Part shown: piece by piece, positions 33,293-40,409 of the stretch
Layout: every line of letters begins with the position of its first letter
How positions within the stretch are numbered: the stretch's first letter is position 1
Translations under genes and position numbers: made by a program
Notes under the pieces: generated by a model
Told to the model about the DNA's origin: nothing
What the model saw: the letters and a program-made list of their open reading frames with translations, nothing else
The model's database searches: none
From: Paenibacillus lycopersici
GTDB lineage: Bacteria > Bacillota > Bacilli > Paenibacillales > Paenibacillaceae
DNA: 64,000 bases
Reading direction: 5' to 3'
Assembly: GCF_010119935.1 (NCBI RefSeq)
Contig: NZ_CP048209.1
Span: forward strand, 5,995,001-6,059,000

Positions 33293-33336
33293 CTATTACC
33301 ATCATGGCCGCGCGACGGCCGAAGGAGTGTCTGTCG

Positions 33337-34740
33337 ATGAGCAACGAACTAACCAACGAACCGAAATCCATGGAACGCGTCGTCTCGCTGGCGAAGCAGC
33401 GCGGGTTTATTTTCCCGGGATCCGAAATTTACGGCGGACTCGCGAATACATGGGATTACGGCCCGCTCGGGGTCGAACTGAAGAACAACATCAAGCGCGC
33501 GTGGTGGAAGAAATTCATCCAGCAGTCGCCGCATAACGTCGGCTTGGACGCCGCGATTCTGATGAACCCCCAGGCGTGGGTCGCTTCGGGTCACGTCGGC
33601 AATTTCAACGATCCGATGATCGACTGCAAATCGTGCAAAGCCCGCCACCGCGCGGATAAAATCATCGAGAACGCCCTGGACGGGAAGGGCATCGAGGTCG
33701 TCGTCGACGGCATGACGTTCGACGCCATGAAGGCGCTTATCGCGGAGCACGGCATCGCCTGCCCGGACTGCGGCTCGCATGATTTCACGGACATCCGCCA
33801 GTTCAACCTCATGTTCAAGACATTCCAGGGCGTGACGGAATCGAACGCGAACCAGATCTACCTGCGCCCGGAGACGGCCCAGGGCATCTTCGTCAATTTC
33901 AAGAACGTGCAGCGGTCGATGCGCAAGAAGCTGCCGTTCGGCATCGGCCAAATCGGCAAAAGCTTCCGCAATGAAATCACGCCCGGCAACTTCACGTTCC
34001 GGACGCGCGAATTCGAGCAAATGGAGCTGGAATTCTTCTGCAAGCCCGGCGAGGATCTGCAATGGTTCCAGTACTGGCGCGGTTTCTGCCGCGACTGGCT
34101 GCTCGGCCTCGGCATGAAGGAAGCAAGCATCCGGCTGCGCGATCACGCCGAAGACGAGCTGTCGCACTACAGCAGCGCGACGACCGACATCGAGTACCGC
34201 TTCCCGTTCGGCTGGGGCGAGCTGTGGGGCATCGCCGACCGGACGGACTTCGACCTGAAGCAGCATATGACGCATGCGGGCGAAGACTTCCACGTGCTCG
34301 ATCCCGACACGAACGAGCGGTACGTGCCGTACTGCATCGAGCCATCGCTCGGCGCGGACCGCGTGACGCTGGCCTTCCTCATCGACGCGTACGAGGAGCA
34401 GCGGCTCGAAGCGGACGACAGCCGCGTCGTGCTGCGCCTGCACCCGGCGCTTGCGCCGTTCAAGGCGGCGGTGTTCCCGCTGTCGAAGAAGCTCGCGGAC
34501 GGCGCGCAGCGGATCTATGCCGACCTGGCCGCAGACTTCATGGTCGACTACGACGAGGCCGGTTCCATCGGCAAACGGTACCGCCGCCATGATGAAATCG
34601 GCACGCCGCTGTGCATCACGTACGATTTCGAGTCCGAAGCCGACGGCTGCGTCACCGTCCGCGACCGCGACACGATGGCGCAGGTGCGGCTGCCGATCGC
34701 GGAGCTTCGCGCGTACGTCGCGGAGAAGATGGTGTTCTAG
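33337..34740 (+). CDS. glyQS: Glycyl-tRNA synthetase, single-chain type
   Basis: A 467-residue class II synthetase. It joins glycine to tRNA-Gly. FIFPGSEIYGGLANTWDYGP is the N-terminal signature of the dimeric (alpha2) type found in Bacillaceae relatives, and RPETAQGIFVNF is motif 2-like; EQMELEFFCKPGE and ADRTDFDLKQH follow. The C-terminal anticodon-binding domain begins near residue 350. A zinc-binding pair of Cys knuckles is seen (CKSC and CPDCGS). The ATG at 33337 follows GAAGGAG and lies 45 bp behind the T-box terminator, which controls it. Confidence 0.95.
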   Translation: MSNELTNEPKSMERVVSLAKQRGFIFPGSEIYGGLANTWDYGPLGVELKNNIKRAWWKKFIQQSPHNVGLDAAILMNPQAWVASGHVGNFNDPMIDCKSCKARHRADKIIENALDGKGIEVVVDGMTFDAMKALIAEHGIACPDCGSHDFTDIRQFNLMFKTFQGVTESNANQIYLRPETAQGIFVNFKNVQRSMRKKLPFGIGQIGKSFRNEITPGNFTFRTREFEQMELEFFCKPGEDLQWFQYWRGFCRDWLLGLGMKEASIRLRDHAEDELSHYSSATTDIEYRFPFGWGELWGIADRTDFDLKQHMTHAGEDFHVLDPDTNERYVPYCIEPSLGADRVTLAFLIDAYEEQRLEADDSRVVLRLHPALAPFKAAVFPLSKKLADGAQRIYADLAADFMVDYDEAGSIGKRYRRHDEIGTPLCITYDFESEADGCVTVRDRDTMAQVRLPIAELRAYVAEKMVF

Positions 34741-34748
34741 GTTCCTTA

Positions 34749-34772
34749 GCCGAACTGCAGTGCAGTTTCGGC
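34749..34772 (+). terminator. Hairpin behind glyQS, possible terminator
   Basis: GCCGAACTGCA pairs with TGCAGTTTCGGC with one bulge. A T run is missing. Confidence 0.4.
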
Positions 34773-34871
34773 GGCCGCCTCCCCGGCGTAGGGCGCAGCC
34801 TTTTGGGCCTTTTGGGCCTGCCGGGAACGCTACGATAAAATGGTTTTATGACCTGTTAGTCAGCAACGCTG

Positions 34872-35180
34872 CCGTCAAAAGCAAGGAAGTGGACAGGAGA
34901 TCCGTTATTCACTCGTTTTCATTGGTTTTTCGTGTGCCTGCGGACAGGAGATCCCTTATGCTGCCAATTAAGTAGACTTTCGGCGCTTTCTGGAGACCAT
35001 AACGGATCCCGAGTCCGTTCGCCAACCGAAAAACACCACTTTCAACAAAATAACGGATCCTCTGTCCTCAGCCCATGGCGGTTATCGGTGTCAGCATATG
35101 TGATGTCGTAGGACTGAATACTTTCTAGACAGACTACGGTGCACGGGGTGCACCTGTTTGCTCGCATTCGGCCGATTGCT
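34872..35180. repeat. Dispersed intergenic repeat, copy 1, with nested inverted repeats
   Basis: The block contains four related boxes: GGACAGGAGATCCGTTATT (34891), GGACAGGAGATCCCTTATG (34942), then the inverse forms CATAACGGATCCCGAGTCC (34998) and AATAACGGATCCTCTGTCC (35049). The outer and inner pairs can form nested hairpins. After them comes GAATACTTTCTAGACAG and a palindrome GGTGCAC-GGG-GTGCACC (35139-35155). The same order, with changes, recurs at 47250-47575. No protein-coding frame is supported. Confidence 0.75.
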
Positions 35181-35195
35181 TGGTGCATGGAGCAT

Positions 35196-35221
35196 AGCCC
35201 CGGGCCATAAAGCCCGGGGCT
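35196..35221. repeat. Perfect 10 bp inverted repeat
   Basis: AGCCCCGGGC and GCCCGGGGCT flank CATAAA. It may end a transcript from the repeat region; no clear T tract follows. Confidence 0.5.
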
Positions 35222-35250
35222 GTCTATTCGGTGCGGCATATACGGCTTAT

Positions 35251-35290
35251 GCTAGAGACCGGTTACTGATGCTAGAGACCGGCTACTGCT
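35251..35290. repeat. 20 bp tandem duplication
   Basis: GCTAGAGACCGGTTACTGAT at 35251-35270 is followed immediately by GCTAGAGACCGGCTACTGCT. Confidence 0.8.
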
Positions 35291-35351
35291 TATCTGGCGA
35301 CTTACTCCATTATGCGCTGATGAATGCGGCCGGCGTCCCCTAGGGTCCCTC

Positions 35352-35936
35352 CTACTCCTCGACCGTAATCGTCCGATACACCGAACCCGTATACGACGAT
35401 CGATCGGCGATGTCTTCATGCAGATCGAACGAGACCGACGCTGCCAGCACGTACTTGCCCGGCGGCAGGATCAATTCCTTCTCCGCATAGAAGCCGCGCC
35501 AATAATTCGCGTCGGGAGCATCGCTGCTGTAACCGCCGCTTTTGAAGAACGGCTGCACGAGCGGCTTGCCTTGGACGAGCTCCGTCGGGGCGCGTTCCGT
35601 CGTAGAGGCGCCGTCCATGGCGAAGTTATGCCCGTCGTGTATGACGAAACCGAGGAAGCTTCGCGCCCCGTACACCGTTATTTTCGGCTCGCCGCCGATA
35701 TAAGCAAACGTCGCCGAAGCATGTATCGCTTCCCCTCGTTTAACCGTTGTCCGCTCTACATTCAGCTTCATGTCGAACAGGCCGTCCCGGTACGCCGGCT
35801 TCGGGTGCGCCATTTGCTCCATGACCGCCTTGTTCGCCTCCGCCCGCGCTTTGGCCTGCGGATCATCCTTCTCCGCCCTGCCGCATGCCGTCAGCATGAA
35901 CAGGATCATCGCGAATACGCTGTACCATTTTCGCAT
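35352..35936 (-). CDS. Lipoprotein of unknown function
   Basis: A 194-residue protein with signal peptide MRKWYSVFAMILFMLTAC and the lipobox LTAC (Cys at 18), so it should be anchored outside. Residues 25-45 are a charged helix; from residue 50 on the protein is beta-rich (LNVERTTVKRGEAIHASATFAYI, ITVYGARSFLGFVIHDG, LILPPGKYVLAASVSFDLHE), resembling an Ig-like or BsuPI-type fold of Bacillales lipoproteins. No catalytic residues are recognisable. GAGGGGG precedes the ATG at 35936. It stands alone. Confidence 0.75.
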   Translation of the reverse strand: MRKWYSVFAMILFMLTACGRAEKDDPQAKARAEANKAVMEQMAHPKPAYRDGLFDMKLNVERTTVKRGEAIHASATFAYIGGEPKITVYGARSFLGFVIHDGHNFAMDGASTTERAPTELVQGKPLVQPFFKSGGYSSDAPDANYWRGFYAEKELILPPGKYVLAASVSFDLHEDIADRSSYTGSVYRTITVEE

Positions 35937-36274
35937 GATGCAGCCCCCTCTCTCTCTGTCATGTTGCCGCTTACTTTCTAGACGGCGACAGCGACAATAA
36001 GTTGCAGCGCGCTAGGCGCGCAGAGGAATTGTTCCGCCAGGCGGCGAATGTACTAGACCAGGAAGACCATTACGGACAGGAGGAACCTCGATGCCAAGAA
36101 TGAAAATCCCCCGGTAAGCCCGAGCGGCAGCCGCAGGCGGTTCCGATGCCCGCCGGACAAGTGCGGCAGCCAGCAGGCCGGCTCCGGCCGGTATGGAAGC
36201 CAGACCCCGCGCTCCCCCCTCTCTTCCCGATTTGGGAATGCAACGATCAAATCATAAGAGAGGGTGCAACCACG
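35937..36274. other. Intergenic region ahead of the amidoligase gene
   Basis: About 338 bp. It contains an eight-codon frame (ATG at 36090, product MPRMKIPR) behind a good AGGAGG site, probably not a real gene, and a GC-rich palindromic stretch GCCGGCTCCGGCC near 36178. No convincing promoter is visible. Confidence 0.4.
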
Positions 36275-37195
36275 ATGTGGCCACAACATGTTCAATGGAA
36301 CGAATTGCGCTTCGGCGTAGAAATCGAGTTTATCGGCGGCCGGCCGGCCGAGCTAGAGCTGCTGCCCGGCTGGGTCATGGCGCTGGACGAGGAACAGATC
36401 GACGACGCCGGCGAGCCGTCCGGCAGCGAGCTGCAAACGCCGCCTCTGGCGTGGGCGGAGCGGGACCAGCTCCGCGTCATGCTGGCGCGGCTGCGCGAGC
36501 AAGGAGCGCGCATGAACTGGAGCTGCGGGCTTCATGTTCATGTCGGCATCGAGCCTTGGGGCGAAGCGATGATACTGCCGCTCGTGGAGGCCGCGCTGGC
36601 GTGCCAGGACGCGCTGCAAGCGCTGCTGAGGACGAGCAAGGAGCGGCTGTTCTACTGCCCGCCGGTCACGGAGGCGGTGCGCGATGCCTACCTGCGCAGC
36701 CCTCGCCGGGAGTCGCTGTGCCGTACAGGCCGGCCGCAATCCCACCGCTGCGGCATCAATGCCGCCGCGTGGTACGATAACGGCACGGTCGAGATCCGCT
36801 ACGCCAACGGCACCTTGGCCGACGACGAAATCATGCGCGTCGTCGAGCTGTGCTTGCGCTTCGCGGCGGCCGTCGGCGAAGGCCGCCGGCTCCCGGCAAC
36901 GCCGGGCGAGCTGGCGGCAGCGCTCGGCGCGGTGCCGGACGGGTATCCGCCGCCCATACCGGTCCCGCGCTGGTACCGGGAGCGGCTATGGCTCGAAGAC
37001 GCGCTGCTGCCGATCGTCGAGGGCATGATCGGACGGCTCCTTCCGCGCGGCGAGCTGCATCACGCGCTGCCCGTGGAAGACGGCATCCTCGTCGCCATCG
37101 AGCAAGGGGGCGGCAACCTGTACAGCTATGTGCTGAAACCGCCGGCCGATTGCTGGCAGATCGTGCGGCAGGCCGATAAGCCCGCGGGCTCGTAG
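36275..37195 (+). CDS. Amidoligase family protein
   Basis: A 306-residue enzyme of the putative amidoligase family (COOH-NH2 ligase superfamily). Landmarks are RFGVEIEFIGG near the N-terminus (two Glu that would bind metal-ATP), CGLHVHVGIEP in the middle, and GTVEIRYANGT later, matching the Glu/His core of glutamine-synthetase-like and glutamate-cysteine-ligase-like folds. Such enzymes join a carboxylate to an amine, often on peptides or cell-wall-linked molecules. Usual partners (an ATP-grasp or peptidase gene) are not adjacent, so the substrate is unknown. The ATG at 36275 follows GAGAGGG at about 10 nt; the upstream in-frame region lacks a site. Confidence 0.8.
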   Translation: MWPQHVQWNELRFGVEIEFIGGRPAELELLPGWVMALDEEQIDDAGEPSGSELQTPPLAWAERDQLRVMLARLREQGARMNWSCGLHVHVGIEPWGEAMILPLVEAALACQDALQALLRTSKERLFYCPPVTEAVRDAYLRSPRRESLCRTGRPQSHRCGINAAAWYDNGTVEIRYANGTLADDEIMRVVELCLRFAAAVGEGRRLPATPGELAAALGAVPDGYPPPIPVPRWYRERLWLEDALLPIVEGMIGRLLPRGELHHALPVEDGILVAIEQGGGNLYSYVLKPPADCWQIVRQADKPAGS

Positions 37196-37419
37196 ACTTC
37201 GAGCGCATTACCGCGCTGGACGCCTCTTAGCCTTCGCCGTATTGCGGTGCTGAGCGCCTCGTAGCCTTCGCCGCATTGCGGCACTGGACGCTTTAGTGAC
37301 TTTGCGGCTTGCGGTACTGGCTGCTTTTGCTGCTTTGCGGCGATCACCGCTAAGCGGCTAGCAGCACTCATCGCTTTGGCGGGTATTACGGCTTTGGCCG
37401 GTATTACGCCCTCGCCGCA

Positions 37420-37496
37420 TTGTCCGCTGTTCTGCAGGATAGAGCGACGGTTTCCTAAACTGCAGGCCGTACGCTCGAATCGCATCGGACGCGCCA
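37420..37496 (+). pseudogene. Degenerate tRNA-Arg (anticodon CCT) with encoded CCA end
   Basis: The 77 nt fold into a cloverleaf by eye: acceptor arms 37420-37426 and 37486-37492, D arm GTTC/GAGC, anticodon loop TTCCTAA with CCT at 37454-37456, T loop CTCGAAT, then G and CCA (37494-37496). The body strongly resembles Bacillales tRNA-Arg(CCU) (AGGATAGAGCGACGGTTTCCTAAAC). Invariant positions are damaged: T8 is C, A14 is T, T54 is C, the first acceptor pair is mismatched and the T stem has an A-C mismatch. I read it as a decayed tRNA gene or an old integration-site remnant. Confidence 0.65.
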
Positions 37497-37606
37497 TTGT
37501 CAAAGCCCGCTTCCCGATAAATCGCTTTCGTGGTTTTTCGGTCTTCGCCGCGTTGCGGCGCATGCCGCTTTAGAAGCTAAACGGTACTTCTTGCGTTGGC
37601 GGCATT

Positions 37607-37663
37607 AGCGGCTGCGATAGCCGCGGATGGCTGCACGGCTATCGCAGCCGCTCAGCCATCCGC
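37607..37663. repeat. Two interleaved inverted repeats (A-B-A'-B')
   Basis: A (37607-37623) pairs perfectly over 17 bp with A' (37636-37652); B (GCGGATGGCTG, 37623-37633) pairs over 11 bp with B' (CAGCCATCCGC, 37653-37663). The order A, B, A', B' means the hairpins exclude each other. Confidence 0.8.
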
Positions 37664-37819
37664 AACCGTCATCGCGCAGGCCCGCAGCAGAGCATCGACG
37701 CGATGCCCGCCTCACCATCGTCTTTCTTTGCTGACTCGCGGAACACCGCCCTTGCCCGCCATGTAAGAACAGAGCCGACGCACCCGCAACCCCATGGTGC
37801 ATCGGCTCTATTGTTTCCG

Positions 37820-38935
37820 CTATGAAGCCTCCCCGTTCGCGAGCCGAACCAGCTGGCGCGCTTCCTCTCTCAGCTCCCCGTGCTTCGCTTCAAGCAGCGC
37901 CGCGATCGACCGGCATTCTTCCCGCTGGCCGTCCGTCAGGCCGCCGCAGAAATGCAGGCATTCCATATAATAAAACAGCTTCTTCCGATCATCCTGAACC
38001 AAATCGTCTTGCTCCGCGACGCGTCTCAGTCTCGGCAGACTCGCCTCGGCAAGCGCGCTCCCGAACGGCGCCAGCTGCGCAAACACCTCGTATTCGGACT
38101 TGATATAGCGATACGGCGAAGCGGTAATCGAGCCGTCCGCCGCTTCCGTCCAATAGTCGAGCGCTTCGGCGACCGTCAGCTTGCGATAGGATTCCAGCTC
38201 ACGGCGATACTGCCGATCGTATTCGCCAAGCTCGGGGAAGAGCGCGTCGAACAAGGCGGGCTCGATCGTCTTGCGCATGACGATGCTGTAATTGAAATAA
38301 TCGTTCTCCGTCGCCGCGTAGGCAATGAAATCGGCCGTCGTGCGAAGCGGAGCGAACGCATCATCCTCGATCAAGCGCTGCACCGCCCGCAGCGCCAGCA
38401 CCTGGTAGCCCATGTCGACGATCCCCGCCTCGATGGCGGCAACCGGCTCGCTCACGTCCTTGCCGGAGTCGCTATCCTCATTGAGATCGAGCGCCCGATA
38501 TGCCGCGCGTTCCATAAGGCGGATCGTCTCGCCATGCTCGCCCATCTGCTCCGACCGGAACTGAAATTCGAAATCGCCCTGGCCGTATTTCAGCGCCCGG
38601 ATTCGCTCGGGATCGTCATGACCGTATGCGGCCAATGCGGTTTGAAACCCCGCCTCGGTATTCATGTATACGAGGAAGCCGCTGTGATCGTCCGCGTAGA
38701 GGCTGAACGCATAGACGTCCTTGTTCTCGGGCCGCCGGGCAAACGCGCGTATGATCGTTCCGCAGCCGTCTGCCAGCGCCTGTACGAAACGCGCGGCCGT
38801 GATCATCGGCACGCCTTTCGGCACGGTCAGGCTCCGGCTGATCTCCTCATTGCGGTGAAGCACGTAATAGCCTTCCGTATCGATCGGCGTTCGTCCTTCG
38901 AACTTGCGGCCCAGCTCGGAATAGTAAGTATTCAT
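37820..38935 (-). CDS. DUF4303 domain-containing protein
   Basis: A 371-residue soluble protein. Residues 50-240 fit DUF4303: IRAFARRPENKDVYAFSLYADDHSGFLVYMNTE and the WxxEFQF-like GQGDFEFQFRSEQ region, followed by a helical part (ALRAVQRLIEDDAF). The C-terminal 100 residues are charged helices. DUF4303 proteins often occur near toxin and immunity genes, and an immunity-like role is proposed in the literature for related SUKH-type families; nothing here proves it. GGAGG precedes the ATG. The small gene at 39049-39474 lies upstream in the same direction. Confidence 0.75.
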   Translation of the reverse strand: MNTYYSELGRKFEGRTPIDTEGYYVLHRNEEISRSLTVPKGVPMITAARFVQALADGCGTIIRAFARRPENKDVYAFSLYADDHSGFLVYMNTEAGFQTALAAYGHDDPERIRALKYGQGDFEFQFRSEQMGEHGETIRLMERAAYRALDLNEDSDSGKDVSEPVAAIEAGIVDMGYQVLALRAVQRLIEDDAFAPLRTTADFIAYAATENDYFNYSIVMRKTIEPALFDALFPELGEYDRQYRRELESYRKLTVAEALDYWTEAADGSITASPYRYIKSEYEVFAQLAPFGSALAEASLPRLRRVAEQDDLVQDDRKKLFYYMECLHFCGGLTDGQREECRSIAALLEAKHGELREEARQLVRLANGEAS

Positions 38936-39048
38936 GTCAGCGATCCTCCGATTATCCCATTCGCGTATTCCCGTACACCTCCTTTATCGGCGGATTTTTT
39001 CCCTTTTTTTATGCAAATTCCCACGGTTCTAGCACATTTGGCCGTTCC

Positions 39049-39474
39049 TCACACAACCCCCACCTGATACTCGTCCTCGTACACGATCCGACCCGGCGAA
39101 TCGGTATGCACGATGTCGTAGTCGACCCCGTATTTGACCAGCAGCCCAAGCAGCGGATTCAGGCGAGGCAGCATGTCGCGGGCCGCCTGCCGCTTGAACC
39201 ACGTGACCGCCCGCATCGCGTTGCCGTCCTCGTAGAACGGCGGTTCCGGCAGATGCTCGACGAACCATGCCTCGATGGCAAGGAACAGCGCCTTGTCCTC
39301 CTCGGACAGGCAATCGTCCCGCATCGTGCCTCTGAGCAAATGCCAGCACGCCGCGAAGATGCCCGCCGGCTTGCCGATCCTGCTGCAATACCTCGTTTGG
39401 ATGCGCACATAAGCCGGCTCCAGCCAATTTGCGTCCCCGGTTTCCTTGCCTTCCGTTTCGTTGTTCTCTCCCAC
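39049..39474 (-). CDS. Conserved protein of unknown function
   Basis: A 141-residue acidic, mainly helical protein: WLEPAYVRIQTRYCSRIGKPAGIFAACWHLL, EEDKALFLAIEAWFVEHLPEPPF and AVTWFKRQAARDMLPRLNPLLGLLVKY. I do not recognise the family. The GTG at 39474 is preferred since AAAGGAG lies 8 nt ahead; a GTG at 39480 is too close. It probably forms a pair with the DUF4303 gene 113 bp downstream. The His-rich peptide gene and its terminator lie directly upstream. Confidence 0.65.
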   Translation of the reverse strand: MGENNETEGKETGDANWLEPAYVRIQTRYCSRIGKPAGIFAACWHLLRGTMRDDCLSEEDKALFLAIEAWFVEHLPEPPFYEDGNAMRAVTWFKRQAARDMLPRLNPLLGLLVKYGVDYDIVHTDSPGRIVYEDEYQVGVV

Positions 39475-39506
39475 AGCCACGTCTCCTTTGCATGTATAAA
39501 ATAAAA

Positions 39507-39538
39507 GAGCGCGCGGGAGTTATGGCTCCCGCGCGCTC
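39507..39538 (-). terminator. Strong intrinsic terminator behind the His-rich peptide gene
   Basis: GAGCGCGCGGGAG and CTCCCGCGCGCTC form a perfect 13 bp stem with a 6 nt loop; on the minus strand TTTTATTTTAT follows. Confidence 0.9.
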
Positions 39539-39598
39539 CTATGGCGGCAGGACGGGAAGCGCAAGCAGCGCAAGCCCGCCCTGAATGCTTCAGGGGTG

Positions 39599-39649
39599 CT
39601 AACGCTTACGGCGATGATGATGATGGTTGTAAATGCGGTTCGGCTGCAT
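39599..39649 (-). CDS. 16-residue His/Arg-rich peptide
   Basis: The frame reads MQPNRIYNHHHHRRKR and stops with TAG. The ATG is 7 nt behind GGAAGGAGG, an ideal ribosome site. A consensus sigma-A promoter lies about 46 bp upstream (39695-39722) and a strong terminator 60 bp downstream, so this is a complete tiny transcription unit. The four consecutive His codons recall the leader peptide of the his attenuator in enterobacteria, and the basic tail could bind RNA, DNA or metal. Either a free micro-peptide or an attenuator leader for the gene at 39474 is possible; the antiterminator needed for the latter was not found. Confidence 0.7.
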   Translation of the reverse strand: MQPNRIYNHHHHRRKR

Positions 39650-39694
39650 GAAGCAGGCCTCCTTCCGGACGAATCGTGAAAACTTATAGCATCG

Positions 39695-39722
39695 ATTATA
39701 AGCCGCCGCCAGTAATTGTCAA
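39695..39722 (-). promoter_or_regulatory. Consensus sigma-A promoter TTGACA-N16-TATAAT
   Basis: On the minus strand both hexamers are exact (TTGACA at 39717-39722, TATAAT at 39695-39700). Transcription would start near 39688 and read the His-rich peptide. Confidence 0.85.
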
Positions 39723-39839
39723 TCCCTTCCTGCGAACGATGTCTGCTGCTAGGCCTGCAGTCTACGCTGCCAATCGGCCCGCTGGCGATCGGCCCTCAAT
39801 CGATACGCGTTCCGGGATCGACGCGCTTCGCTCTACGAT

Positions 39840-39873
39840 TTGCATGACACGACATACATGCTATAACATGTAT
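39840..39873 (+). promoter_or_regulatory. Promoter and operator of the MarR/MFS genes
   Basis: TTGCAT (39840-39845) and TATAAC (39862-39867) are 16 bp apart. The palindrome ATACATG-CTATAA-CATGTAT (39854-39873) covers the -10 box, 16 bp before the marR-type ATG, an ideal site for autorepression. Confidence 0.75.
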
Positions 39874-39889
39874 ATGAAGGAGGGTACCG

Positions 39890-40324
39890 ATGAAACTTGA
39901 CGACCATGTCGGGTTCAACATCGCGCGGACGCTGCGCAATTTGAACTTGCTTTTCAACCAGGAATTCAGCCCTTACGGCATCACGAGCGAACAATGGTCG
40001 CTGCTGAAGCGGCTGCAGGAGCAGGAAGGCATCAGCATCAAGGATTTGGCCCATGCAGCCGGGAAAGATCAAGCCAATGTCACGCGCATACTGGACGTGC
40101 TGGCCAAGCGGGGCTTCGTTGCCAGAAGCTCGAATCCGCGGGATAAACGGTCGTCGCTGGTCTATTTTACGCCCGAGGGGAAGGAGCTTACGGAGCGCTT
40201 GATTCCGATCGACGAGCAAGTCCACAAGGACGCCGTCGATGAGCTGACGCCCGCAGAGCTCGGCGCATTCGCGCGGGCGATCGCCCAAATCAACCGCAAC
40301 GCGAATCGGCATCTGAAGCGTTAA
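39890..40324 (+). CDS. MarR family transcriptional regulator
   Basis: A 144-residue winged-helix regulator. Residues 30-95 hold the DNA-binding core: ITSEQWSLLKRLQEQEGISIKDLAHAAGKDQANVTRILDVLAKRGFV with the wing SSNPRDKRSSLVYFTPEG. The N- and C-terminal helices dimerise. The ATG at 39890 follows GAAGGAGG. It is followed after 85 bp by an MFS efflux gene, the usual MarR/MFS pair in which the repressor is released by the drug or phenolic effector. Confidence 0.92.
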   Translation: MKLDDHVGFNIARTLRNLNLLFNQEFSPYGITSEQWSLLKRLQEQEGISIKDLAHAAGKDQANVTRILDVLAKRGFVARSSNPRDKRSSLVYFTPEGKELTERLIPIDEQVHKDAVDELTPAELGAFARAIAQINRNANRHLKR

Positions 40325-40409
40325 CGATGCCCGCGCCTGCTATCCGCTCCATGCCCGCACGAACAACCAGAGAATAACTGGATTCAAACGATAGGAAGGA
40401 AACAAAGCC

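Noticed and set aside
36090..36116. Eight-codon ORF MPRMKIPR with a good ribosome site
   Set aside because: Too short, without promoter or terminator support; the AGGAGG may be coincidental.
37126..37563. 145-residue minus-strand frame with RFERTACSLGNRRSI
   Set aside because: This pattern is the known antisense translation of a tRNA gene, here the decayed tRNA-Arg; the frame is not a real protein.
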